Shown here one piece after another: positions 12,614 to 25,341 of a DNA stretch of 64,000 nucleotides; within the stretch, counting starts at the first letter, position 1, and every line of letters begins with the position of its first letter. Under the pieces are notes generated by a model, which saw only the letters and a list, made by a program, of their open reading frames with translations, was not told where the DNA came from and made no database searches. Source of the DNA: Tetraselmis striata (taxonomy: Eukaryota > Chlorophyta > Chlorodendrophyceae > Chlorodendrales > Chlorodendraceae); contig VCJN01002971.1 of NCBI GenBank assembly GCA_006384855.1, positions 99,262 through 163,261 of the forward strand. Reading direction: 5' to 3'. A program made the translations under genes and the position numbers.

Positions 12614-14235
12614 ATGAGACCAATGCCGTGTCTGCTGTCAGCGGGGGAGGTAGCTCAAGGCCAACAGCGTTCGCCAACGGGAGCGCAGGGTTCGCTACGC
12701 GGGGCCAATCCATGGGAACCAGACAGTCAGCGCCACTAGCTCCACTGCTTCCCTTCCTCCGCTCCGATTAGGGTTTTCTGAGCGCGGGCCGAGCTTTCGC
12801 AAGGCCAACGTCGCATAGTTTTGTCCCATTTGGTCCTAGCCCGACTCCCAGGCAAGTTGCGCGCCTGTGGCTGCTTCTCGACGCGACGCTGCTCGACACC
12901 GTGGGTCGCGCGGGGGCGAAATGTGACTTGTCGGCGACGGCGTCGACATCGGTGTCGGCACGCGCGGGCGAGGGGGCTGTCAGTGTAAGGGGAAGCTGTG
13001 AGAAGGGGAGGGGGGGACATGGTGCTGGGGTGTGCATCGAAATACGGTGATGGTGTGATGGTGGGTTCGGCAGGCGCTGATACCGGAACGCGGAAGCTCG
13101 CCTCGCCGGGCTCCCGCTACCGGTGGCACAGACAATTCGCGCAGATAGTTCGCCCCACGTGACCGAAAACATGGACAGCCAAGCGGCGGCGGCCGAACGC
13201 ATATAGTCTGACGCACACGAGGCTGTGTGCGGCCACAGAGGGCTGGATTGTGGCCCAGTTGCGTTCGATGCGGCTTCGAGGCTGGGTAGGCGAGCAGGCG
13301 GGGAACGCGTGGCGGCGGAAGGTGGCGTCGATGAGGGCGTCAGCGGTCGGCTCCGATCGCCGCTCTAGTAGCGGAATTCGCCACCGGGTCGATCGCCTCA
13401 AGAAAGGATAACACGTGCAAGGCTCAGGGTGGGCACAGTACTTGTCTTGCTGACTGAGCCCGTTGTGGTGGAAATTATGAGTCAGGGTGGGGGGCGCAGG
13501 GCGCGGGTTGAGGGGCGCCCGAAAAGCAGCCCGGTACCAGCAGGCAGGGATGTGTTGATATACCGGTAGTATGAGTACCCTACGAGTATATCTATAAAGC
13601 ACACACATACCAGTACCAGAACCAGCACAGGGATGATGGTATTGTACCTGACGTATGTTCAGTGGCGGGGTTATGGGCTCGCGCAGCCGCAGGGAGGGGC
13701 TCAGGGGAGGTGCCAGCAGGGGAGATACCAGCAGAACGTTCCGTGCACCCTCTATGCCGACGCGGCGCCAGGTACCTCCCCGCCGGGTGAGATAGCAGGG
13801 ACTCGACCTTAATTGTCACTGGAGTTGGGCGGACAGAGGGGTAAGGGGTTTGGGTTGAGTTTGAGAGCGCGCCTCTCCGATATGATTCGCGCAGTGGCGG
13901 TTGGGTCCCCTGCTATAATTCATTCCGCTGTAAGGAATTCACGGGCTCAACGGGCCGAACACTAAGCTGAAGTTATTAATCCTTACCTTAAGCCGCTACC
14001 CGCCGTACACTTAGGTGTAGCAGTAGACGCTGCCGCCGCGCTGAGTTGTGCCGATCCACGCTGGCGGAGGAGCTGGCAGTCCCACGTAGTTTATGACACG
14101 GGAGCAGTTCTATCGACAGGACGCAATATATCTGTCAAATACTCGTACGCGTCTTGATCACATGCGATGTGATGAAAGGAAGGGTTTTAAAACCCTAAAT
14201 CAGCACAGCATGTCGTTATCGCTGTACTTGTGATC

Positions 14236-14425
14236 CATTAACCCGCCCTACGGCCGTCCCCTTGTAATCTGGGACGACCTTTTCGGCATGCCAGCTCGGA
14301 TCCTCCTTTCCGGTCCATATATTGCGCCGGAAATTTCTGCAAAAATCTGGAACCCCCACTGATAGCGACTAGCCACTGCTTGTGGTCAATTTTATTGATT
14401 TATTCGGGATGAGGTCCTCCGAACA
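14236..14425 (+). repeat. diverged direct repeat, copy 1
   Basis: It shares an ordered series of blocks with 15592-15785: TGTAATCTGGGA, TCGGCATGC, GGATCCTCCT, TCCATATATTGC, TTCTGCAAAAAT and TTCGGGAT. The copies lie about 1.35 kb apart in the same orientation. No coding domain is seen between them. Confidence 0.65.
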
Positions 14426-15591
14426 AGTCAAAATTCCGGTGACAGGGGTTTCCTTATCTGCGGGTGTTCCGCCTTCGGAAAATGTGCTCCTGATGGAACG
14501 AACGTCTGAATAATAACCCCGCGCGTAATCCAGTCTTGTTGCCGAACCCGGAGATTCCGATAATCCGAAATAATTATTCTAATAATTGTTTCCAATAGTG
14601 CTGGCCAATGCTTCAGTTGCCACGATTTGACCGCTTTCCGGCGGCCCAATCCCGCCCATAATTTGATCTCGGGGATTCATTTCCTCCGACGCCTCTGCGC
14701 GGCCTGGTAATATGCTAAATTTGTACCTCTTGGTGGTGCACCCCACACTTTTCCGGCTTTGTCGTTGCGCCGTTGGATCTTCATTGATTTTTAAATACCA
14801 AACTGGATATGTTTTCGTCTCCTGACTTAGTTGGGGTGGTGTGTTACCCTTCCTAGGGTTATCATACCTTGCCCTCAACTCCCGCCTCTCGCCACTTAGG
14901 CCATTGATTTGGCCCTTAAGGTGTTATGCGGTTCTCTCGCCTATTAATTGTTGATATGATCTTGCGCCGAAAATCTTTCTCGATCTTCACTATATTTTGA
15001 TTTGCATCATGTGTTGCACCTCTGCATGGCTTGGTTGGGGTCAATGTTGGTGGAGTGGCGGACGTCCTCATCGAGATCGAAGAGTAATTTAAGGTAATGA
15101 TATTCGAGCTTGTACGTACGCGACATGTAGTGTGGGTAAATGGGAGGAAAACACCACAGTGCGGGTGCGGCGTAGCGTGCAGTGCTGGTAGCCAGGTGGA
15201 GCTTGAACTGATGGGTGTGGCGTCGCACTTAATATGCTTAGCTTGCCCCGCGCTTTGTTGCTAATGTGTACCTTTTGCGTTGTCGTGCATAGCAACATTG
15301 CTTGCCACTTATGTACCCGTGCCTATTCATTCATGCGCAACGCTCCGAGCCATGTCCCCGACATCTCACGTCGTATGTATGTTGTTTTTTAGTGCATGAA
15401 TATGTTTGCTTGGCCTGGCGAGGTATCACCTTCGTCCACCTCAAATACGATGTGTCATGCCGTGATCAGTGTTAGTTGAAACTCCGCTTACTTCATATCC
15501 ATGCAAGTGTTGCGATGCACGTGCGTGCTGCTTCATATCATGTATGCAATACTATGAAGTCTCACTGCATGTCGTGGTCATTGTACTACTT

Positions 15592-15785
15592 TGCGATCCA
15601 TGCTCCCGCAGTACGGCGGTCGCCCCTGTAATCTGGGATTACATTCTCGGCATGCGGGTTGGGATCCTCCTCTCCAATAGTCCATATATTGCCGAAAACT
15701 TCTGCAAAAATATGGAATCCCCGCGCCTCTTGGTTAATGTTTTAATGTTTAATTGTGTATGTATTAATTTCGGGATAGGGTCCTC
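15592..15785 (+). repeat. diverged direct repeat, copy 2
   Basis: Partner of the repeat at 14236-14425, with the same block order. The pair may be terminal repeats of a decayed element or two independent insertions of one short repeat; the sequence does not decide between them. Confidence 0.65.
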
Positions 15786-16254
15786 GACTCGGTGGTGGTC
15801 GAGCCCACCGTGTCCCACAACCATGGCGCCCGGTTCTTATTTCTTAAGGTTTATCGGGCCCCTCCAAAACTTTCACATTCATCTTGCTTATGTAGCGGTG
15901 GCGATGCCTACTCTCCCTTCCTAGCATGGCGCTACACCTCCTCGTCCTTCGCTCTACCGCTCTCGCCTTTCGCTACAACAAGGCAAAACCAAATACATGT
16001 ACTCTACTTTCAAAAGGTTCGAAACTAGTGTATGCGGTTTCTGCCGCTCTCTATATCCACCACATGTGTGTGTGTGTGTGTGTGTTGCAGTGGTACGGGT
16101 TACTAGTTCATCACATGCTGTTGCTGTGCCCTTTCGTATGCAGTACATGCAAACATATAAACAATTGCAACAAGGAGAGCCTATCATCTTTCCGCCAGCT
16201 TTCGCTGTGATCCACAACGCCATCCCTCACTCCAATTCAGTGCATGTTGCCTGA

Positions 16255-16495
16255 GTACCTCTCTTTCATCTCGTACGCAAGAGGTCCGGGTATCGATTCG
16301 TGGCCGATGTATTTCGGCAATATCGTCTCGGCGTGTCCTGGGTTTACCCGGTTGATGCATTAGCCCTTCGGGGTTCGACTGAGGCAATGGTCTACGGGCT
16401 ATGCCAAACCTACGACTGCAGTTGGCGCAAGAGTTCAAGTGCTGGGGCGGCTTCGGCCGATGTCCCGGGGCGAACTTTACTTTTACTTTTTACCT
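16255..16495 (+). mobile_element. tRNA-derived SINE, copy 1
   Basis: A tRNA-like head (a GGTATCGATTC-type B-box region) is followed by a conserved body containing GCATTAGCCCTTCGGGGTTC and GGCGGCTTCGGCCGATGTCC. The 3' tail is CTTTACTTTTACTTTTT. The same architecture occurs at 52140-52388 (plus), 57046-57302 (minus) and 62455-62672 (minus). Head, body and simple A/T-rich tail are the hallmarks of a polymerase III-transcribed SINE. Confidence 0.75.
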
Positions 16496-18227
16496 CTCCG
16501 TTATTCGAATTCCCCGCTGCCGATTTCGGGTTCTTACCTTGAAAAACAGCCTGCGCATCATTTTGGCAGAACCAGACTGCACTTTTGAACCAGACGACTG
16601 CTGCCACTCAGTGCTACCCTACTCAGTGCTGCTGTCCCGGGGGCGAAAAAAAAAAAGTGCTGCTGCGCTGGCGGCGGTCGTCGCCAACTCGCCAACCGCG
16701 CAGCATGGTTCCCGGCGCGCTACTAGTAGCGACTAATCCTTTTTTTTTTTTTGCTGCGACGCAAATATTTTAAAAGCAGCCTACGAGGCTACGATGCTCA
16801 CGAGTGGTACTTACTGCAGTGTACTGATGCCGTTCATCGCGGCGCTGGCGCATTGGCGCGGCGGCGGCGGCGCGCGGGCGGCGGCGCGCGCTGTCGTCAC
16901 GCAGGCCTCGTGCTGATCCGCCGCTCCGCTGTCCGACTGCCGACCGCCGTCCGTCGATGGAGCGGCGGCGCGCGCACGCGGGGTGCGCCGCCGACGACCC
17001 AGCGCCGGATTCGTCTTGGGCCGCTCGTGGCGCAAAGTTGGCCCTCTTTCCGACCTCTTCTCAGCTCAGACTTCGGTCACCCTCGCTGCCCTACGCTCTC
17101 TCCAGCGCCATCTTTCGCTCCCCCCACTTCCGCAAAGGTGCGACCTTCTAGCCGTTACTGGCGTGGCGTGGACCACTGCAGTGATGTATATGAGCGCAGC
17201 AGGGTAATGCTGACCTGCTGACCTAGTTGGGCGCGGGTTCCCCACCGCGGAAAGATGGCGGCGGATCCGGCGCCGCCGGCGGCCGCTCCGTATTCAATTT
17301 CGAATCAGTTTTTTCTAGATATCTTCGTGTGTACTTCGGCTTATCCTTGTATTAGTTTCAGTGTCGTTGACCTCGTACGGAGCGTTCGTCCGTCAGTGGC
17401 GTGGCGCCACCGGCGCTCCACTCCCCGCCTCCTACTCTGCCTGCACCCTACGCCCCGTGCGCCTTGCGAGTGCTCAGTCCATATCCAGCGTGGAGCATGC
17501 TGCACTCATTTCTGTAGGTTGTCGAGCCGAGGGTGCGCTTTAGGGGTGTAAGCAATTGCGGCCCCACCACTCGTGCTGCGCCCCTCAGCACCGCCGTCTT
17601 CGTTTCTCGGCTGCCCGCTCCCTCCCTCCACCTCGTTTCGCGCTGGCCTCCTGCTCTTAGTGGCCATGCCACAGACTACATTTCCGCATTTGAATCTCAC
17701 ACCACGCCCTCTGCTTGGCGCGCACTTGTCAGCTGGCGACGCGTGCACTGCACTCAGCACCTGTCCACTCCCGCCAGTTTTTTTAAATGAGTCGGCGTGA
17801 AGCAGCCAAGTAGTCCGTCGGTATCGGTCGCGGTGTCGGCCGACCTGGAGCCAACGCCCCGTGCTACAACCTTTTTCGCAGCGCTCTCGACATATGTAAT
17901 CAGCAGTTTTCCCAACAGGCTGTACGGCTGCCACTTCTCTGCCAGCATGGCTACGACAGCTGCTTGCCGGACTCGTGGTCGATATGGCCGTGGCCCGGGA
18001 ATGGGGAGGGATATGAATGGCATACAGGCCGCGGCTAAGCATACACTGCACGTTTTTGTTCGCCCCACGCGCGACACACCTCACGCCCGCTCGGTATAGC
18101 TCGCTAGGTAGTCACTGATACGTCACACGGGTCGCACAGTGTCGACGCATGCCTTCGCCTTCTCTGAACCCTGGCCCTTCCTGAAGCCCCTATCACCTGT
18201 GCTGCTCCCCTTCTAGACTTCTTCAAC

Positions 18228-19704
18228 ATGGCTGGTATGGCTGAAGGACAGGCATTTGATGCCGGCGCTTACGACAGCAAGATGGCGGCTCTGTGAGTCC
18301 CCTCCTGGCTGTGCTGCTGCAATGCTAAGCCACGGATCTGCATACCAGCTGTCCCCTCACCATCCTGTCCCTGCGTGCGGCATCGTGCTGAGTACTGCAC
18401 GGCTAACCACCCTTCCACCCAGCGATGCCTCCAACACCAACGATGATGGAAGCCCCTTCTACACCGAGTGGGAGGAGACCTATGAGTCTTTCGACCAGAT
18501 GAACCTGCATGAGAACCTGCTCCGTGGCATCTATGCCTACGGTGAGCACATGCATCCAGCTGCGCCCCGTACCTTCACTGCATTCACATTCAGCACTCCC
18601 GCTGAGCGACCCTCGCTGTTGCTGCCCTCCCTGCCAGGTTTTGAGAAGCCGTCTGCTATCCAGCAGAAGGGTATTGTCCCATTCAGCAAGAACCTGGATG
18701 TGATCCAGCAGGCTCAGTCTGGTACTGGCAAGACTGCCACCTTCTGCGCTGGCATCCTGAACAACCTGGACTACAACACCCCGGAGTGCCAGGGCCTGGT
18801 GCTGGCTCCCACTCGTGAGCTGGCCCAACAGATCGAGAAGGTCATGCGCGCCCTGGGCGACTACCTCCAGGTCAAGTGCCACGCCTGCGTGGGTGGCACC
18901 AGTGTCCGTGAGGACACTCGCATTCTGCAGGCTGGCGTCCATGTGGTCGTGGGCACCCCCGGGCGTGTCTACGACATGCTCCGCCGCCGCTCCCTCCGCT
19001 CTGACAGCATCAAGATGTTTGTGCTGGATGAGGCCGATGAGATGCTGTCCCGCGGTTTCAAGGATCAGATTTACGACATCTTCCAGCTGCTGCCCCCGAA
19101 GCTCCAGGTGGGTGTTTTCTCCGCTACCCTGCCCCCGGAAGCCCTGGAGATCACCCGGAAGTTCATGAACAAGCCGGTGCGCATTCTGGTGAAGCGCGAT
19201 GAGCTCACCCTGGAGGGTATTAAGCAGTTCTACGTTAACGTGGAGCGTGAGGACTGGAAGCTCGACACTCTGTGCGACCTGTACGAGACCTTGGCCATTA
19301 CCCAGAGCGTCATCTTCGCCAACACCCGCCGCAAGGTCGACTGGCTCACTCAGAAGATGCGCGAGCGCGACCACACTGTGTCTGCCACCCACGGCGACAT
19401 GGAGCAGAACACCCGTGATGTCATCATGCGCGAGTTCCGCTCCGGCTCTTCCCGTGTGCTCATCACCACCGACCTGCTCGCGCGTGGCATTGACGTGCAG
19501 CAGGTGTCCCTGGTCATCAACTTTGACCTGCCCACCCAGCCCGAGAACTACCTGCACCGCATCGGTCGTTCCGGCCGCTTTGGTCGTAAGGGTGTGGCCA
19601 TCAACTTTGTGTGCGTTGAAGACCAGCGCATGCTCCAGGACATCCAGAAGTTCTACAACACCGTCATTGAGGAACTCCCCTCCAACGTAGCCGACCTTAT
19701 CTAG
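18228..19704 (+). CDS. EIF4A: eukaryotic initiation factor 4A, DEAD-box RNA helicase
   Basis: eIF4A is the cytoplasmic ATP-dependent helicase of the cap-binding complex that unwinds mRNA leaders for translation. Exons 18228-18292, 18423-18541 and 18638-19704 join in frame to 416 residues, the usual family length. All motifs are visible: Q motif [13 protein letters not shown], Walker A AQSGTGKT (residues 87-94), [12 protein letters not shown] at 192-195, SAT at 223-225, [21 protein letters not shown] and [13 protein letters not shown] (368 onward). The N-terminus ([20 protein letters not shown]) resembles plant and algal eIF4A. The start ATG opens the first exon and fits the length. Both introns lie in the first 190 bp of coding sequence. 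Codon use is strongly biased to C- and G-ending codons, as expected of a highly expressed gene. Confidence 0.98.
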
Positions 19705-21857
19705 ATTTAGTATCCCTTACAGTAGATACACGCACCCCCCTAGACAGACACCCCGCCACCGCGCTGCGAGAGCAAAAGCATAGCGAGCACCGGCAACCCT
19801 CCACGCACGCGACCTGCACGCACCTGCGCTGACGACCTGCCCGGTGAACACACAGCAATGGCGAACGCATACCAGTGTCCGGTGTCTTGTCTAGAGGACC
19901 ACAACCACGTTTTACCTGTGCCTGCTGGATATATTTTGACCGCAGCTTTGCATAAACTTTGTAAAAACATCGAGAGATGCAGACCATCAAGCTGCCTTGA
20001 TGCATGTGGGCAGGCAAGCAGCGATGTTTGCTGCCGGTGTCCATCCGCTAGTGGAGGGCTGGAGCGAGGTGCAGGAGGGGTGCTGATTGCATATGTTACC
20101 ATACTTAATGGTGCTTATGGTCATATGTGCAGGCACGGCATACTGCCAACTCAAATCCACATCAGTAGATTCCAGTGAAGGCAGACAGCATCAAGAATGG
20201 CGATTCCGCAATAATGGTGCATCATGCAGCCCAGGCAGCAATCCTCCATATTTAAACCTGTCAGCCTATGCCTCTATGGGTCTAATGTGAGTGCTGTATG
20301 TGTGTACAAACATTGCTGTGCACTATACATGCTGATTGGTCCAACGTGCTTGGTAAATGATTACTGCTGCCGAAGGTGTTTACTGTGCGCATGGCTTGGC
20401 GGTAGCCATTGAGTCACCTGTCAGGCCGAGTTCACGGTAAAAGACTACATGTATGCTGGCGCACATATAGTCGCTGGTCCTATCCTAGATGGTTCGGCTA
20501 GTTCAGGCACGCACATTACCTGCGTTTTTAGCACTACTTATCAATAGCGGTCTGCCGCACGCAAAAAAGGGTAGTGTAAGGAGTTGAGGAACATTTGTTG
20601 CTGATGCTGGCTGCAGCAGCAGATGGCGTACTTTGAGTTAAATTAGTTCTTTCGTCTGCTACCGGCTACCTGTCTGTGTTGGGAGGCGGTGGGTAACGCG
20701 CTGCTGGAATAAAGTACCAGATGGGGTAAAAAAAAATTTCCAGATAGGGTCAGTCCGCTATATGGTCATGCACGGCTACGGGATCCCCACTATTGCTGCT
20801 CTATCCAGAGGAGACTTGCCCGGGCAAGGTCGCCTGGTAGCGGACTGCTGCCGATGCCGGCACGGCAACAGGGCTCCAAAAATGATGTAGTGGTGTACTA
20901 TTATTTATACATCCCACGCATGGCCCCTGTAGCCCTCTCGACACGTCAGTATTTAAGGAAGGATTCTAAAATTCGCTAGATTCGAAAAAAATCGGCCAGC
21001 TCTTGTCTGCGTGGCGCCGCCGTTTCTCCTTGCTCATAAACATGGCACATGCAGACAACGTTCTTAGCGGGGTCGCGGCCGCGCGTGCGGCACGTGATGG
21101 TGCTCCTGCGCCTGCGTCGCGTCGCTCGTCGGCATGTGTTGCTATGACCCGGGTCATTGGCTGCAAGCGTCCTCGCCGCGGCTGATAGCCTACCCCGGGG
21201 CGGGGGTCCATTTGGTTCCTGGCAGCTAAGTGACTTCGTGGTTTCCTTGGCTCCTTCTTGGTTCTTGGCTCCCTGTCCTCCCGCTCGACCTTGGTTTCAG
21301 GCTTATGTCTCTCTTTTGCTGGCAACCCTTCTTAGTTGCTGTTAGTTCTGTTTTTAGTGCGCCTTTGTGAAAGCCCTTATCTAATAATTTCTAAAATTCG
21401 CGCTCATAAATTATAGTAGTCGCTGGTATATATACATAAAATGGGCTACTCGACGACCAGGTCGTCGACACGTCGATACTTTCTTCGATGGTCGCTGTGT
21501 CGATGACACGTCAACAGGTGCTGCGTAGTCGCGATATAATATCCGTAAGGATTAATTTACAATGCAGGTAATCCTTATTTATTTCGACCTTTCCGATTGT
21601 CCTTTTCTGGTGATTTCCTGATATCGCATTCTGCTGCTACCCTTAGCTCATATAATTATATCATGCGGGTACCGTACCTGTAAGGATTACCTCCGCGCCA
21701 AGGCGTCAACGTGAGGAGGGGTAGTAGCGAGGGTCTTGCCAACAATACCTACTATTATCTTGCCACGGATTGGAAAGCCTCGTTCGCTTCAACGCGCGCG
21801 AATTGTCCTCCTCTACCTGCCGTTTCTGTGCTGTCTCTGCATCGCGAGCGTGATACG
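19705..21857. other. 3' UTR of eIF4A and spacer
   Basis: The first 260 bp look like the eIF4A 3' UTR. The rest has no supported gene. A small open frame at 21003-21185 has no recognisable domain. The last part presumably holds the fibrillin gene promoter. Confidence 0.6.
19960..19964 (+). terminator. TGTAA polyadenylation signal of eIF4A
   Basis: TGTAA occurs about 255 nt after the eIF4A stop, followed by AAAACA. TGTAA in this position is typical of green algal mRNAs. Confidence 0.5.
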
Positions 21858-24800
21858 ATGAGCGGCGCGCCGCTGCCGCCACCGTGCCGGGCGAGCACGC
21901 TGCTTCCACCCGTACGGGCCAGTTGCACCCTTCGCTCCCCTGGAAGGTTCCTGCGGCGGTCGGCGACCCCGCGTCGGGCGACCATATATGGTACGACGGA
22001 CGCTATGGGTTGTGGCATCCTGCGCGCGTGGGGCGGCTTGCGTGGAAGATTAAAGCGTATAAGGGTACCCCGCCCTTAGCGGTGGATGTCGCAGCAGACG
22101 CTTGGAAGTACGGCGTCGCTGCTTTGTGCCCGGAGCCTGCCGGCATATCACGGTTTCGGCGTCGCACGCTATGGATTCGCGGGGGCTGCCTGCATCATGT
22201 TGCATGCGTCCGGGCGGCAAGTTGTCGTCCAGGGGGGGGGGGGGGGGGGCGGTACAAGCGCCCAGCATGCCATGCTTTGTGGGTGGCGGCAGTGCACTGA
22301 GAGAGAAGGGTGCGCTGTGATGCATGCCTTCAGCTGCCGCACAGGATCAGCAGCAGCAGCAGCAGCAGCAGGGGGTGGCAGACCTGGCCACTGCCAAGCG
22401 AGTGCTCAAGCGCAGTTGTTACCTCTCCGACCGTGGTGCGGGCTCCACGCCGGAGATCCGCGGTGTGGTGGAGGAAGCTCAGGTGAGAAGGGAGGGGGGG
22501 GAGGGGGGGGCGCAGAGGGGCACTGTGAAGCAGCGCTGCCCCACTTGCCGCGCTTGCTCCTGCTTTCGCTGGTATGTTGATGCTGTTGCAATTTGGAGGA
22601 TACCCCCCAAACCCCCTGCGACACATACATACACAAACATATTGGCGGGCGGCTGAGAAGCTGTGACTGCTGGGTGTGCCAGGTGGCCGTGGAGGCGTTC
22701 GGAGCGCCCAGTCTGGACGCATTAGAGGGGCTCTGGCGCCTCATCTACACCAATGCGTTTGATGTGGTGAGCTCCCTTCCCCCCTTTCCTACTCTCTATA
22801 GCACACACTGCGCAGCACGCCACGCTGCCATCAGCCCTCGCCCTCACCTCCTTATCTGACACTGCCTGGCGCTCCTGGGCAAATGCTGCTCTCAGACGGG
22901 GATCGTGGACTTCGGGCGGACCGCGCCGCTTCTCAAGGTAGGCGGCATCTACCAGGAGTACAGCAGCGTGCAGGTGCGCACTCAACCGCCTGCCACGTTC
23001 GGGCCATCACAAGCTCACAAATCACAGAGTCTTCCCTTTTTGAATTAGTGAGAATGAGTTTTTGATTATGAATGCGACCAAAGGGGTTGAGAATATTTTA
23101 TTCCTGTGCGTAAGAAATTGCATTGTCATAGCTTTAGTTCTCTCAAGCTTTGATCTGCTTTATCTTGGAGTATTGTTTTTATGAGACTTGGACTTGTTGA
23201 CTTTGGCCGCTTATGCATCGTTCCTTGAGCATTCAACGCAGCCTTGAATAATTGAGAACATTCAAAGTGTTGGAAATGAAATAACAAATTGTAAGAATGC
23301 TGTCTAAAGATTGCTGGGCTACAAATGTTTGAAAACGCAAGTTAAAAAGTATATGAAGAGTCCAATTTGTCAAATCTATTCATTTTGCTCTTGCGGGTAC
23401 CTCCGAGCGGCGCGACAGGGCAGGCCGGCTGCGTCCAGTGCAGCGACGGGCAGGTGTGCCCCCCCATATGAGCTCTGAGATGGGGTGCGCTGCGTGGCAG
23501 GAGGGTGTGGTGAAGAACATCGTAGACTTTGGGCTGCCGCCTTTCCTGGAGGTCGACAGGGGGCTGCGCTTCACTGTGCGGGCAGAGTAGGCGCCCCCTC
23601 TCCTCCCCTCCGCGTCGTGTCTGCAATGCCAGCAGTGTGACGCAGCGCGTACCGGTCATGGTGCGATATGGATGGCAGTCACTCTGTACATACATACCAA
23701 GGAAAGTGTCCGCTGGGCTCGATACCAAGTGTACTCATCCGGAGGCTGCTGGTGTTGTCAGCTACGAGCCCCGAAGCGGGAGCCGCATGGCGTTTAACTT
23801 CCGGAGCGCCGGACTCAGCGACCTGCGCATCAGCTCTGCGCTCGAGTCGTTGATCGCGCCAGCGCTGCTGCCGCGGGACCAGATCCAGCAGGCGGTGCTC
23901 ACTGCCCTGCAGGAGGTACATGCCCCACTTGCGCCTCGAGCCAACGCCACGCTGAGTGGCACGCCCCCACCCAGCGCTTATACCTACGCTCTATTGGAAC
24001 TCTAAGACTGGAAGACAAACACCGGAGCGGCCCCGGGGCCGTCTTGGCGGTACATGATTGGTGTATTTGTGGGGGGGGGGGGGGGGGGGCTTCTGCCACC
24101 ATCTCGCCAGCCGAGAGAACCAGTAAGCTCACCGTATAACTCCAGCGGTGTCCGTCCTTGGTGGGCATTGTGGTGTTGAGTCCGCATCTGCGTCCGCTGC
24201 TGTGTCGTCTTGGGGTTGGGTAGCTAGAGATACCAGATCGCCGCACAGTTATACCCTCGACCCTATAAACTGGTACACTTACCTGTACATGAAATCTTAG
24301 TGCACGGAAGTGCAACCTCCGGGTGCCGACGCAGTGACAAGATCACTGCGAATAACAACCCGTCCAACCTGCCAGAGGTCAGATGTAGCGGACAGTATAG
24401 TGTATGTTCTTGTAGGCTGCATGGAAGCTCAATCCGAGGCCTACCATAAGGGTTCTTGTAGGCGCGTTGGCCCCATAACCTAGGACCCGCCCCTGCCCTC
24501 ACCACCACACATACACATACACATTCATTTCTTCAGTCCCCGTGGGCCCCCTTGCCTCACTGTTGCCGAGTGCTGCAAGGTGGTTGCCTGAGCTGGTGTC
24601 CCCCATCACGCCGTGGCAATCCTGGCGCAGTTCAACATCGACGTGCCGCTGCAAACGCGGCCGCCCAGCCTGGACGGCCGCCCGCAGCGCGCACTGCGCC
24701 CCAACTTCCAGGTGACATTTGTGGATGAGGAGGTCTTCATCGGGCGCGCGCCGCAGGTGAACCCCCCCCCCCCCCCCCAACCACCACCACCACCACCACC

Positions 24801-25341
24801 CTGCTCTACCCCCCTGGGCGCCCCTGCGGTGCCTGCTCTGCTGGCTCGAGGTTGGTTCGTCGGCACAGCCTGATGAAGGAGGGGATTTACTCTTCCGTTT
24901 CGCCTTGAAAGCTCGTTTGTATGCCGTACTTGTTTTCCGGTACCGACGCATCTGTAAGAAACCTTGTCATATGCCCTTGATTGGGCTTGCATTGAGCCTA
25001 TAGAAACATTCCGTATAGTTCGCTTTAGTGCCGCTACATCTGACCTCTGACAGGTAAGGCAAGTTCTTATTCGCAGTGTTATTGTTACCGCGTCGGCACC
25101 TGTACCAATATTATACGCATGCGCAGTCGTGCCCTTTGTTGCTGGCCCAATGTGTGGCTGGTCAACCTATCTTGTCCATTGGACACATGATGTGGGCGGT
25201 CTGCTACCGCCATGCATGGACTTTGGGCTCACAGGAGTCTGAGAGGCCATGCCGTGCCCTTGATCCTGGCTGCCCCAGGGGTCGTTCATTTTCCTCAAGG
25301 AGAAGGGGAAGCCGACGGCCAGCAGTGTGGCAGCGGCGTAG
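21858..25341 (+). CDS. plastid lipid-associated protein (PAP/fibrillin family)
   Basis: Fibrillins are plastid proteins that coat plastoglobules or bind lipophilic molecules at thylakoids. Supported exons, all in consistent phase, are 22345-22482, 22683-22766, 22896-22973, 23501-23586, 23762-23915, 24631-24756 and 25279-25341, giving about 242 residues. Family marks are LEGLWRLIYTNAFDVV, VGGIYQEYSSVQ, VVKNIVDFGLPPFL, the strand VTFVDEEVFIGRAPQ and the C-terminal GSFIFLKEKGKP. The first exon is uncertain: an ATG at 21858 opens a basic, S/P/R-rich stretch (MSGAPLPPPCRASTLLPPVR) that fits a chloroplast transit peptide, but its donor site could not be fixed. A short Q-run opens exon 2. Two MITE-like elements sit in the last two introns. 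Which fibrillin subfamily this is cannot be told by eye. Confidence 0.85.
24321..24473 (-). mobile_element. MITE-like element copy in a fibrillin intron
   Basis: It begins GGGTGCCGACGC and carries, in reverse orientation, the CTGCCAGAGGTCAGATG and TGTTCTTGTAGGCTGCATG blocks of the family. It lies in the intron between 23915 and 24631. Confidence 0.75.
24937..25104 (+). mobile_element. MITE-like element copy in the last fibrillin intron
   Basis: The left end CCGGTACCGACGC pairs with the right end GCGTCGGCACC. Internal blocks GATTGGGCTTGCAT and CATCTGACCTCTGACAGG match the family. It separates the penultimate fibrillin exon from the 63-nt last exon. Confidence 0.8.

Larger units (their letters stand above)
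12614..18227. other. spacer between pyruvate kinase and eIF4A genes
   Basis: No gene could be supported. The first part presumably carries the pyruvate kinase promoter; no core element stands out. The middle is AT-richer and holds a diverged direct repeat pair (14236-14425 and 15592-15785) and a SINE (16255-16495). GC-rich sequence at about 16650-18100 contains open frames without domains or clear codon bias, taken as chance. Confidence 0.6.

Noticed and set aside
17506-18084. 192-residue minus-strand frame in the spacer before eIF4A
   Set aside because: No domain, no codon bias like the neighbours, and GC-rich sequence gives long frames by chance.
18403-19557. 384-residue open frame on the minus strand
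   Set aside because: Antisense shadow of the highly biased eIF4A coding sequence.
21003-21185. 60-residue frame before the fibrillin gene
   Set aside because: Too short, no recognisable motif, no supporting context.
22357-22371. CAG run as a disease-type repeat
   Set aside because: It is a short poly-Q at the start of a fibrillin exon and unremarkable in GC-rich algal genes.
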